Origin: Takifugu bimaculatus
Lineage: Eukaryota > Chordata > Actinopteri > Tetraodontiformes > Tetraodontidae
Direction: 5' to 3'
Assembly (NCBI GenBank): GCA_004026145.2
Contig: CP034986.1
Span: 742,550-806,549, forward strand
DNA: 64,000 nt
The notes below the pieces were generated by a model. That model was not told the DNA's origin. It did no database searches and saw only the letters and a list, made by a program, of their open reading frames with translations. The position numbers and the translations under genes are program-made. Positions 52,066 to 63,660 of the stretch are shown piece after piece (positions within the stretch are counted from its first letter, which is position 1; every line of letters begins with the position of its first letter).

Positions 52066-53374
52066 TATGATGGTGACAGGTGACCTGTACACCTGTATAG
52101 AGTGTTTTCCTGCCCCTGTCCTGTTGACCGCTGGGATGCACACTAGCACTCCCGTAACCCTGATCAGGTACAGAAGCGGATGGCTAGCTTTAGCCAAAGC
52201 TAAGTTCCTGGTGTTAACAGTGGTTATTTTAACGTGAAGATCAGTGTGAAACGCACAAACATGAAGATCAGATCAAACTTCCTGTTGATCAGAAAGGTCG
52301 ACGGGAAAGTCCGGATCGCTGTAATTGATTGTTTTTATTTTTAAGATGAATCATCAGGGGTGTAAAGATGAAGAGAACGTTCCCTGTTTGTGTTCAAAGT
52401 GATGAAGGACGCCGAGTGTGAGAACGCTCCCGGTGCTGACGCGGAGGAGGGTGATGAAGACGAGCTGTCGCCGAGGGAGAGGAGCGGAATGGAGACAGCC
52501 CAGGCCCCGCTCTCAGATGTCCCCGCCTCCGAGTTCTCTATGGAGCCCCCAGGTTCTCCAGGGGAGGATGAAGGGCCCCTGGAAGGCCCCACAGACCGGC
52601 CTGTAGCAGGTGGGCGAGCACGTGGGACATCCTTGTGTACATGTGTGACATGTGTGACATATGTGACGTCTCTGTTAGCAGGCCCTCAGTTCCAGAGTCA
52701 TCCCCTACATCTGCTCTCTGTGCGGAACCTTCTGCCCGGACGCCATCTTCCTGGAGGAACATGTCAAGCTGATTCACTCGGATTCAGCCGAAGCCCTCGC
52801 CCTCCAGGCCCTCCAGTCCTGCTCCGCCGCCGTAGCAGATGGCACTGGTGAGTCCAGGAGGGGTGGAGGGGGGCAGGACGAGGGGGCTTCGGGAGCGGGT
52901 TCCAGCCTCAGCGCTGGTGGGGGGGCGATGAAGAAGGAGATCAAAATCGAGGGAGCGTACGAGTGCGGGGACTGCGGCCGCCATTTTAACTACCTGGGGA
53001 ACCTACGGCAGCACCAGCGCATCCACACCGGGGAGAAGCCCTTCGTGTGTCCTGAGTGCGGGGAGAAGTTCCGCCACGCCGCCCGCCTCAAGAGCCACCG
53101 GCTGGTGCACAGCGGAGCCCAGAGCCCCTTCCCCTGCCCTCAGTGTGGGAAAGGCTTCTCCGTCCTCTCTGGACTAAAGAGACACCAGCGGGTGCACACT
53201 GGCGAGAGCCCGTACGCCTGTCCCCAGTGCGGGCGCCGCTTCAAAGAACTGGGGAACCTGTACACCCACCAAAGGATACACAGCGGGGCCACGCCCTACT
53301 GCTGCCAGCAGTGTGGACGCAGCTTCCGCCACCTGGGAACCTACAAGAGCCACCGTTGCACCCCAGCGCAGTGA
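50967..53374 (+). CDS. C2H2 zinc-finger protein with fish-type coiled-coil N-terminus (one apparent single-base insertion)
   Basis: Probable nuclear DNA-binding regulator; no orthologue recognised. Three exons: 50967-51699, 52400-52609, 52682-53374; about 544 aa less one extra base. Residues about 40-105 form an amphipathic helix and coiled coil (ITVVLQAALSDIRKMV, MELREKNQEIEVLKAKL), the N-terminal module common in teleost zinc-finger proteins in place of KRAB or BTB. The middle is acidic and proline-rich. The last exon has a degenerate finger (CSLCGTFC...HVKLIH), then fingers starting YECGDCG, FVCPECG, FPCPQCG, YACPQCG and YCCQQCG, with HTGEKP-type linkers partly replaced (HSGAQSPF, HTGESPY, HSGATPY). 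The 72-base intron at 52610-52681 joins two exons whose phases disagree by one base, best explained by an extra base in 52682-52696. A start at 50967 has good context and an open frame. Confidence 0.85.
52028..52062 (+). repeat. (TG)n microsatellite
   Basis: About 16 TG units in the first intron of the zinc-finger gene. Confidence 0.95.
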
Positions 53375-56300
53375 TGGGCAGAGATGGCGATGAGGGCTGA
53401 TGCCCGCGTGGTGGTCTCCGGTAGGATCAGGATCAGGATCAGGGACCGGGGGCGCCTCAGCACCAGTTTGTGACGCCTGGAGCGGCGACGCGCCCACCTG
53501 CAGACCAGTCAGGGAGGCGGAGGTCGTGTGGAGGTGTTCTTAACGGACCACATCAGGGCAGAATCTTACCAAAGCTGTAAACATGGCTGCCAAACTTTCT
53601 GGATCTGCTTCCAGATTTCCATCAAATTTATCGATCTTAAAGAAAGAAATTCCGCCCAGACCTTCCTGGTCCCTGAGTATGCGTAAACCGGGTTTATTCC
53701 GAGAGAAACATTAATAAATTCGTAATAATTTCATCTCTATTTTACATATATTGGAATATTTAATGCCTTGTGTGGCAATTAATTAGATATGTGGTTAAAA
53801 TTTGTGTCGTTACTCCTTCTGCCAGCAGAGGGAGACATACCTCAGCACTTCAACCACCCTCAGATTAAGCTCTGTTGGTTCTGAAAACAGAAGCTTCCTC
53901 CCACAAATGGCTTTGTAATGTTTCGACTCCACGTGTAAAAATGCTAATTTTAAGTTAAACATCAGGGTAAAGGTAAACTCTGGAGCTGCTGTGATGAAAT
54001 GAATCACATAATTTTGAATTTGCCATCGTTACAGGAAGGATTTACAGAATCAGGTCTCAATCTTGATACAGACTACCCCTCCGCCATCATTATCATCATC
54101 ATCATTATCATCATCACCACCTCTGGTAATTGAGACGGCCAAGTTCTCTCCTGCCATCGTGTGGACAGACTGTGTAACTACACCATCACGTGACTGTTCC
54201 TGGTGCTACAGCTTTGATACAGCTGAAGTTTTCTCCGCTTTTCAACCATCATGTGATGTATATTTCTAATTTTCCACTTGTGAAAAATAGTGTGATTGCA
54301 GAAGAGGACAGAATAGAGCAAAAGTGAGATCAGTATTTACTCTTTTCCACTCAAAGGAAACCTGTAACCGACAAAAAGTGACTTGTTCACGTTCACGTGC
54401 GTCAGACTCATCTGTAGAGTGGTAGGACTGTGGAAGGAGGTTAAAAATAGCCTCCTGTGGACGTCAAAACTCATGATTGACAATCTAGCTTTCTAATAAA
54501 ACACATCTAATATCATGAACCAGTGTTGTCATTCATCATCGATTTAGATCTGACTGATGCATATTTACCCGTCAGTATTCCAGCAGTTTCAGGCATGATG
54601 TGTGTTTCCAGCTGCAGAGGGACCGTCCTCGGGTTTACCGCTACGCTGAGCTCTGCCTCCGGCTGTGCAAATGTCAGCTCACTCTGCAGGTCCCACCACC
54701 CCCAAACACACAGGTTGATGTGGAATCGGTTCCAGAGACCACCAACACCCGGGTGTAACGTTCTCAACCACATTCTTGCACGTTTACCAGTTTTATTAGA
54801 AAGATTTATGATTTGATGGTGATGAACCGAAGCATCTCGCTGACATTAACAGTCAAACCTGCTCCGGACAATATTTACTAAAATAAGAAAGCAATAGCAA
54901 ATATAAAGGACCAACCACATTTTCCCTGCATCATTCTAAAACCTCACCATCTCCCGCCTGTATTAACGCGTTTCATGCCTCTCCGCTCCCTCAGGCCTCT
55001 TTAAAATGTCGAGTGAGATGCAGAAGCAGAATACATCAGGTAGAGGGGAGAGAGAGAAAGAGAGAGCGAGGAGGGGGGGGGGGGTTGTTGGGAGAAGCAG
55101 AGCACCAGCGGCAGGGAGACGGTTGGTGAGCTGAGGAGACAGAGCGCACGGCAACAGTGGCGGACAGATGCGTGGATGCTGACACGTGCACAGTGGCTGA
55201 TGGGAAGAGAGACGGCACCGGTTTGTTATCCTCCAGAGACCAGATCTGTTCATCTTTGCCGCCACAGCGTCCTGAAGCGGATGACAGGAGCCCGGCTGAG
55301 GGTAAGTTCCCAGCAAAGCCCTCAGAAAGTTGACCAATCAGACCAGTCAAGGTCAGAACCCTTTGCCTTCACCGCGGATGTTCTGTTTTCATGTCATCAA
55401 ACCTCCAGCTCTTCATTTCCACTCATTTATTCCAGCAGAGGAGGTGATGAGGGTCTCATTCTGGTTACTTTCATCCACACGTGTGTGCAGGTGTAACGGG
55501 GGAGTCGTCACTGTATTCAGCGCGTTAGCATGTTTCATTAGCATTTTAAAAAAAATGGGAAGTGAAGTTGATGGTGAGCATGTTTTGGAATTGTGATGCT
55601 CGATCCTCAGCAGGAGGTGAAGGAGCTGTTCCTCCAGCTCCTCAGCTCAAGGGTTCCAGATGGTTCAGCTCCAGGCAACCACCTTTGCGCCACAGAAGAG
55701 GCGGAGCTTTGCGTGTCTGATCGGATGAAAAGCTAAATTAGAAGTGAGGGAAGCTCACACCGGGGTGAAACATGTTGCAGCAGCTTTCTGCTCACTTCCT
55801 GCAGAACTAACAGGTTTACATGCTGCAACCAGAGCGAGGAAGAACCAGAATCTGATTAAATGAACCCTTTAAATCTCCCGTCTCGTTATGACTGAGGACT
55901 TTTCCTCCTAAACCGAGTCTGTTCAGGACATTTTCTTCATCTCATTAAAGGCAGATTTCATGTGCAGCGACTGCAGCGTCTTAAAAATGCTGAACGGACG
56001 CTATTTTCTGCATAATTAGTGCAGCTTCCGCACAAATCCTGGTGAAAACAACAACAACATCACTGCTTCTTTATCAAAGCATCTTCAGTCGGAGGCACAT
56101 CTGCCATCCGGGGGACACGAGCATCGCTTCACGCGCACCTGAATGAGCGCCATGCTAACGCGCTCAGCCCCGTCTCTGCATTTTTCCGTCTTCGCTGCAT
56201 AACAACACAGAAGAAGCTGTTTGAAATGGAGATGAGCCCCCTGGAGGACACGTGTGCTAGAGTTAAGCCGTATCGTGGACGCGCAGCAGGTCCAAACCCG

Positions 56301-56671
56301 ACCGGAGCGAGATGCCTGTGAGCCATCTGTGGAAACAGAAACATTAATAAGAGCTACAACGACCCCCCCCCCCCGCATCTCCTTGCGTTGCAAAATGGAG
56401 GCTTGGAGGTGGAGTTAGCTCGTGCGTGTCACCGTGAGACGCGTGGGTTGATTAAATCAACACCTCTGAGGGCACCGGGTGATTCCTCTGTGATGCTTTC
56501 CGAGGACACGCTAGCTGCTGTTTTGAGGAGCTCTTGTTCTTTTCAGAGCCGTCGAGCTCCTTGCTGTTGGTTTTTTAACTATAACAACCACTTTCCAGAA
56601 GCTGGGCTCATTTAATGGCACAGGTGGATTTTCTGGGCCGGGGAAGCTAACACTAATTTGTTTTCTTTCAG
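53375..56671. other. 3' UTR of the zinc-finger gene and sstr upstream region
   Basis: AATAAA at 53713 is a plausible poly(A) signal of the zinc-finger gene. A CAT-rich repeat lies at about 54080-54118. A GC-richer block around 55080-55301 ends in GCTGAG followed by GTAAGT and could be the non-coding first exon of the somatostatin receptor, whose second exon begins after TTTCTTTCAG at 56671. A C-run occurs at about 56366-56374. No other gene supported. Confidence 0.45.
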
Positions 56672-56884
56672 GTTTTCTTGAATGAGGACCTTTCAAGTGC
56701 TCCACGTCGTATCTCTGGCGAGGAGTTTCCTGCATGTTCTGAGGACTGGACTGACTGGAGCGCCAGTAATGGGGTGGCAGGCTTAAACTGGTGGTTCCTC
56801 GGGAGGTACTGGAGGTTCTGGACAGCTGGGAGGGCTTCAAAGATAAGAACCAAACCTTTAAAACCAGTTCACCCATCGTCAGTG

Positions 56885-57987
56885 ATGGATTTCAATGGGA
56901 GTCAGGAGCACGATCCCACCGGAGCTCCGTACAACAGCAGCCTGGAGTACGAGGACTTTTACCAGGAGTCTGAGGCCACCAAAATCATCATCCCGTCCAT
57001 CTACGCTCTGGTCTGCTGCGTCGGGCTCACTGGCAACGCCATGGTCATCTACGTCATCCTCAAATACTGCCAAGATGAAGACGGCCACCAACATCTACAT
57101 CCTGAACCTGGCCATTGCGGACGAACTGTTCATGCTGAGCGTGCCCTTCCTGGCCACCTCGGCGGCTGGTCCGCCATTGGCCCTTTGGCTCTCTGATGTG
57201 TCGGCTGGTCCTCAGCGTGGACGGCATCAACATGTTCACGTCCATATTTTGCCTGACCGTGCTCAGCGTGGACCGCTACATCGCCGTCGTCCACCCCATC
57301 AAGGCCGCTCGCTACCGCAGACCCACCGTCGCCAAAATAGTCAACGTGTGCGTGTGGGGGCTGTCGCTGGTCGTCATCCTGCCCATCATTATATTTGCCG
57401 ACACCGTCCCAGCACAGGACGGCGGCGTGGACTGTAACTTCCTGTGGCCTGAAGCGGTGTGGTCAGAGGCCTTTGTGGTCTACACCTTCCTGCTGGGCTT
57501 CCTGCTACCGGTCGGAGCCATCTGCCTATGCTACTGCCTGATGGTGGCCAGGATGAGGGCGGTGGGGCTGAAAGCGGGGTGGCTGCAGCGGCGGCGCTCG
57601 GAGAAGAAGATCACCCGCATGGTGCTGCTGGTGGTGGCCGTCTTCGTCCTCTGCTGGATGCCCTTCTACATCGTCCAGCTGGTCAGCGTGTTCCACCGGC
57701 CCCCGGACCCCATGGTCACCCAGCTTTTCGTCATCCTCAGCTACGCCAACAGCGGCGCCAACCCCATCCTTTACGGCTTCGTGTCAGACAATTTCCGCCG
57801 TTCGTTCCAGCGCATCGTGTGTTTCCGCTGGCTGGAGTCGGGGCTGGACGCCGAGCAGGTGGACTACTGCGCCGTGGATCTGAAGAGGCAGGCCACCTGC
57901 AGCCCCCTGGACTTCCCCAAAGACTGCATGGCTTCGGAGATGGTGTTTCGCAACGGCACCTACACCTCGCGCACCACCACTGTGTAG
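56885..57987 (+). CDS. Somatostatin receptor, SSTR1/4/6 group (frame broken by two single-base insertions)
   Basis: Gi-coupled seven-helix receptor for somatostatin. The coding part is one exon; less two extra bases, 366 aa. Visible: N-glycosylation sites NGS and NSS, helix 2 LNLAIADELFMLSVP, helix 3 region VDGINMFTS with DRYIAVVHP, helix 6 CWMPFYIVQL, helix 7 NPILYGF, and a PDZ-type C-terminus ending TTTV. Extra bases are needed at 57067-57071 and 57161-57167. The tail (EQVDYCAVDLK, VFRNGTYTSR) is closest to SSTR1, but the neighbourhood is not that of human SSTR1 or SSTR4, so the teleost sstr6 is a serious alternative. The ATG at 56885 has G at -3 and +4. The frame is open a further 69 codons upstream to a weak ATG at 56678 just after the splice acceptor; this extension lacks a receptor-like sequence. 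Confidence 0.9.
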
Positions 57988-60900
57988 AACTGGAGCCACT
58001 GACGTATCCTGCTGGACAAACACAGAACTTTGCTTTCAGAATATGTGAATGTCTCATGATTAACAAGAACCAGAAGATTCCAAACACCTGTTGGGAGACA
58101 GGGAGACATTTGGTATTGGTGTTACTGTGCAACAGAAGTTCCAGAATGTGTCATAATGTTTGTTATTTCCCTGGTGTTCTTGTTCGACAGATCTTAATGA
58201 ATTCTTTGATGTGGATTTAAGACTGAGGAGGAAAAGAAAAGATGTGTCATATTTGCTCTGTGGAACTGTTTAAATGCGTCACTTCACTGAGCGAACGTGT
58301 TTTTACAGACACACTAATAGAAGGATCCACCCACGGAAATGCACGACACTCGTGATCTTCAGGGTCTTTTAGATTTTAAGAGTCCGTTCATACGGACAGG
58401 GGACCGTGGCGACCAACCACTACTCTCAGATTAAGGACGTGAGGCCACCTAGGAACAACAAAACCAATTGCAGCTGTGGCCAGTGACCGAGCAACATGCG
58501 TGCTGCTATCTGAGCTAGGTTTGCTATGACTCCTCCTCGCTGCGTGTCAGTTGCTAACGAACATCGCCAATTATTGGCCTGTCCTGCTCACTATAGCATT
58601 TTCAGTTGTTATCACGGATCCGTGTGAACGCACATCATTTTCACACTTTGAAAAAACATTTCCGTTTGTCGCGTAGACGTGTCCTAGTGTGAGGCTGATG
58701 GGGGCTGTATCGAGCCTCCACAGGGTTCCGCTGAGGAAGGTGTGAGAACCTTCCTGCTGAGAGGCAGCACAGATACTCCCTGTTTCAGGAATTCATCCTG
58801 TCAACATTGAAAAACACATCTGGCATCACTACCAGCAATTGTTTTTTATGGAAACCATCATAAATACGTCAATTAGCTAAAGGTTCCTCTGCACAGATTA
58901 GCAACAGTAAATAAACCCCAATATCAATGTAATTAATGCTGAAATCACACTGTTCAAACACATTAATTACATTCAGTTGATTATCAGAAACAGTTGCTCT
59001 TTAATCAGGAGGAACCAACCAGCTGAGACCTGTTTTCTCCCTGTTCTAGGTGAGAGGAGGAGCAGACATGGTAAAGCTGTTTCAATGCACTTTATAAGGA
59101 GCTTCTGAACTGACAGTCTGCAGGAGGATTTTGGAGACAATAGAGTGGCTCGAGCATGAGGGCAGAGGCAGTCTGCTGGCGTGAGGGAGCCTCAGAGAAA
59201 GGGGCCATCTGTGTTGTATGAAAGGGTTCTGTCAAACAGGAGGAGGACATCCCTAATCCTCGAGGGGTTGCATCATGTCTTCTGACAGATGAACAAGCTT
59301 TGTTGGCGTATTTGTCCAAACAGAATCATATTTCAGTTAAACGGCAACTTCCTTGGTTCTCCCCGTTTACGTCACTGGGGGGAAGACTCAGATGTTCTGT
59401 CCTCGTTCTAACCCGTCTCTGGGGTGATGATGAAGAGACTCCCTCCCCGTGTACCGGGTTGAAGATCAGGGTAAATGATCAGACCGACTCTGATCTTCTC
59501 ACCCGGAGTTCATGTTTAGCATGGATGCTCCTCATAAAGGGCCTCCAGAATGTCTCAGCAGATCCCATGATACAGCCTGGCTGCTGGCGCACATGATGTC
59601 GCACAGCGAGGAAAATCTGGAGAGGAAATCCCACCACGCATCATGGTTGTTTAGTTTCTACCAGCAGTTTTGTTGGGAAAGGTCTCTCGGCTCATCCTAG
59701 GAGGTTCAAGGCAGACTGTGCAGGTTTGGACCTTCAGAAGTGTGTGTAATAATCTGTAAATGTGCGTGTTGATTTCAGTTTAAAAGAGTGATCTAAAGAA
59801 ATAAAAAAGAAGAGCTCTGTGTTGTCGGCTTTGAGGGCTGTGGAAGAATACAGGCACAGAGAGAACAATGGTGGAAAAAAAGAGAAGATGGAAACAAAGA
59901 GAGGGTGTGTTCCAAAGAGGGGGAACTCTGCTGACAGCGTATGCTGCAGTACTTTCATGGAGCTAATTAGAAAATCATGCAGCATGAAGCCTGTGTTTGC
60001 GTCATTATTATTATTATTATTAAAAATGTGGCCCAGTCGGGCTAATCTCAATTTTCCTGTCAGACTTTGGCCTCTAGCTTCCCAACAGGCTAGCTGCAAA
60101 GGTGCCAACATGCCAGAAGATAAGTGCCAATTACAGCGGGTAAAAGTCAATGACTCGTGATGCGCTAAGCGTTGGCGGTTTACCAAACGAATCGTCATAT
60201 CGGGCTGAGGTGGAGGATTTACCAGAACCGGCCGTGCGCACGTGGGGAGGAAACAGCTTCGCTTCCCATCAGCGAGCACATCCACAGAGACGCCTGTTTC
60301 AGTAATGAAGCCACGCAACAATTCAGATGGACGCGTGGATCCTGGAGCCGCGGTGATTGGAGACATTACCTGGAACAGTGTCACATCTGTTCAGCAGAGT
60401 TATTTTTGTTTTCTATATTGTATATATTTGCCCCCCCCACCAAGCGTCTATAGTGGCCTCATGTCGACATCGTTTGTGTGTTTTGGTTGCTCATCGGCCT
60501 CCCACTCTGTTCCAGTCGATCCAGTGATCATTGTAGGCAGAGCTGAGAGCCGGACCTAAGCCGAAGGAGGAAGTGTGAGCGGGGCCACGGCGCTGCCCTC
60601 GGTGAACCCCCCCATTTCGAGCTCGCGTTGGGATCCGGGCCGGGATGGGATGCGAAGAATACGCTGCTCTGGTTTCATCTCTGCAGGGCTGCAGCTGGAG
60701 TCGATCCCGCTCAAATGGCAGCACAAGGCAGACGGAGGGGGGAGATTAACTCCAGATGTGAGAGGTGTACAGACCGACAGAGGGGGTGGGGGAGTGCTCG
60801 GACCCAACCGGACCCACCCGAACCTCTTTCTTCGGACCTGTTTATCGGTGAAAGTTAACTGCCTCATGCATACAGCAAACAGCTCCTGCAGGGACAGAAC

Positions 60901-63300
60901 ATTTTTGCTGTTATTGCATTCTTACAATGTGTTTTCAGGCATCTCATTACTTTGTAATGTGGCTTTAAAGTGGCAGATGCAGTATTTCAGTGATGTGAAT
61001 CTAATTCCGTCCCAGAGCCAGTGGTTCTGCTGTGTTTTCATAATAAAGAACATTTGGCAACGGCACTGTGGAGCATGCTGACCCACCTTTTTCTGCTTTT
61101 CCTGCTGACCCACAGTCAGGTGGACACAGCCGATTCTCCCTGAAGTGACTGCAGCGTCCCCAGTCTGGCCGGATTACCTGACGGATTAACCTTTGACCTT
61201 CGGGTCCTCCGTCAGATGGCAGGCATTAAACATTGTTACTGCAGCCCACTTGGCACAAGAACCAATGTTCTCCTTGAGAGCGTTCTGCAGTCCAAACGCT
61301 CGGGTTTGGTTCAGTCTGCAAAAGTTTTCCCTAGATGTACAGTCAGGTGGTCAGAAGGCTTAAAGACACGAGAATAAATCAAAGAAACGACTGCTCAAAT
61401 TAAAAACAAATCAAGTCACATGACGCCAAAACCTTCCTGCAATTCCAAGAAGGACCAAGGATCGATAGTTCTTCAGAACAATAAGCAGAAGAGTTCTTTG
61501 CCAAGGTCACTGACTTCTGTGTCTCTCTCTCTCTCTCACACACACACACACTAAAAGCTGTTTCTCGAACTTTATCACTTGACGTTCCGCGAGGGACTTG
61601 AACACGCGGTCCCTTTGGCATCGTTCTTTCATCTGCCTTTAATAAAGCAGAGAACATTTCCAGGAGTGTTCCTCCGGGGGCTCACGCTCTGCTGCTTAAC
61701 CCTGATTAAACAGCAACTAAAATGTTGCCATCAGCATATAAATGGAGGCATCGTCTCCCTGATGGGGACAAAAAAGACGGAACAAAGAGGAGTTTCGTCT
61801 TTCCATTTATCAAGTCAGGTACAGAACAACAGGAACTCTGGCATAACTGAAGTGGGGAAAACATCGCTGGGCTGATGAGACGTCATACAAAGTTAGTAAG
61901 GACGCGTCTGTTTCGAGGTCAAACATTCAGGAGGCAGCAGCGGGTCGGAATAGCTGAAAAGTTAGGGTCAGAGAACGGCTGGGATTACAGCAGGCAGCTG
62001 TGGACCGACTGGTCATATTCCTCTGAGAGCTGTTTAAAAATATGAGTCCTGTAAATAAATCCAAAAAATCTCTTCCAGGATGAAACTCAGTCCAAAGTTT
62101 CCTGTTGACTTTAGCTCGTGGCTCTGGTAGACTCTATTCCAGAGCACCACGGTGCAGAATATGACAGAATATGACAGAATATGAAAGAATATGACTATGA
62201 CGGAGCAGAATATGACAGAGAAGACGAACTAAAACCTTGAGTAAGGTGCTGATGAGAGCAGGTGGAGAGTGTGGATTTCAGGATTTTTGATGTGAAATAT
62301 GACCGACTGCTACTTTTGTTGATATGCGATCGTCGTCGTCTCTCCATCAGCTCGATCAGTGACTGATTAGCTAATATCCTGCTGTTCAGTTGGGGCTGGT
62401 GTGTGTTTGACACTTCACTCACTCCTTTCCCCGGGTATTAGATTCAATCAGGGCCTCAGCGGCAACGCATGTCTCTGCATCTGTTGCGTCGGATTACCTC
62501 CGAGCGCCATCTCTGCTAAATTCATTTTCCTGTCGCAGCGCTGCTCCAGGAATGTGGAATGAGGAAAACACAGCCGAGATCGCTCTCTGCTCATTCCAAA
62601 CACTGGAGATGGGCGCCCAGAACAAACAAACCCACTCCAATCACAGACTCTCGCAGAAATTGGCCCTATCAAATTTCCTGTGGTTAATTTGTTCACCCCC
62701 CCACGCAGAAATCACCTTTAGACACTGCGAAGTTTGTAGCAGCTTGATATTAGACGGGCAATACTTTAAAATCAATATATAAAGTCAAACACAACAGCGA
62801 CAATGCTCCAATTTTGAAAAATAAATCCCTTGAAAAGTGATGAAGCAAAATATAGCAGCAGTTTTGTCTTCTTCTATGGTCACAGGCAGCCTCCATCTTT
62901 TTAATCTGTGATTGACAGGTGGATATACGCTGCACACCCACAGTCAGCATCTGATTTCCTCTGGAATTATTGGCTGCTGCTCATCAGAATGTGATGTTGA
63001 GTCCAGATAGAGATCAGGTGACCACACAGGATATGAAGCACACAGTAGATGTGTTGATTCCAAGAAGCTGGAGGTTCTGGAGCGCTGGACGGACCACTGC
63101 AGTGGTGGAGAGATTTGAGGCAAATGACCGAAAATCTGCAAAGAGGCAACACGAGGAGTGGGGCTCTTCCTCCAGAGAACGCCTCTCTTCATAAGCCTGT
63201 GTTACGCAACTTTATTTAAAGAGCTGCTTCTGTACAAATCAAAGATGAGGCAATTTTAAAAGAGGTCAAATGATGTGAAATCAGACAGAGTTTTCATAGA
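57988..63300. other. Region downstream of sstr without supported genes
   Basis: AATAAA at 58910 may end the sstr transcript. No coding frame here shows a domain. A 216-codon minus-strand frame at 59734-60384 contains a translated ATT/AAT repeat and looks fortuitous. Candidate regulatory blocks lie around 59930-60160 and 62430-62700. A degenerate AGAATATGAC tandem lies at 62155-62219. Confidence 0.45.
62155..62219 (+). repeat. Short tandem repeat, 10-base unit AGAATATGAC
   Basis: Four to five imperfect copies in tandem, the last separated by a short interruption. Confidence 0.8.
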
Positions 63301-63305
63301 ACTAA

Positions 63306-63660
63306 ACATTCTTTATTTACAGGGGAAATCATCCAAATGATCAAATTCATCATCCACGTGTCTACTGGAATTATGTCTTCTCAGAAACACTCATTCTGAG
63401 TTTACGGACCGTTTCAGTCTGCCTCAGCAAACCACCAGCTGGTGCTCAGATGGGACCGGATCAGATCTGGGATCAGAGACAGAATCCCAGTGTCTCCTCC
63501 AGCGGACCTGAGCTGGTGGCAGAGATGCTCGGTTCTGCTGCGGTGAGCGGCACAACCTTTGTAACTGCTGGAAATGGGTCAGAGGAGGAGAAAGAAAGAG
63601 AGATGAGGACCTCCCCCTCGGAGATCCTGATTCTCCTCAGGTCCATGATGAGGCTGCTGG
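63306..63660 (-). other. Possible 3' end of a minus-strand gene extending beyond the window
   Basis: A minus-strand AATAAA (TTTATT at 63312-63317) lies about 155 bases beyond the stop of a 57-residue open frame (63646-63473) that begins MDLRRIRISEGE. An acceptor-like CCTCCCAGCAG precedes it. The frame has no domain I recognise and could be chance. Confidence 0.2.

Noticed and set aside
57459..58220. 253-codon plus-strand frame over the receptor
   Set aside because: Shadow of the somatostatin receptor in another frame; composition is proline/arginine/glycine-rich as expected from GC-rich third positions.
59734..60384. 216-codon minus-strand reading frame
   Set aside because: No recognisable domain, includes a translated simple repeat (a run of N residues), and no splice or promoter context supports it.
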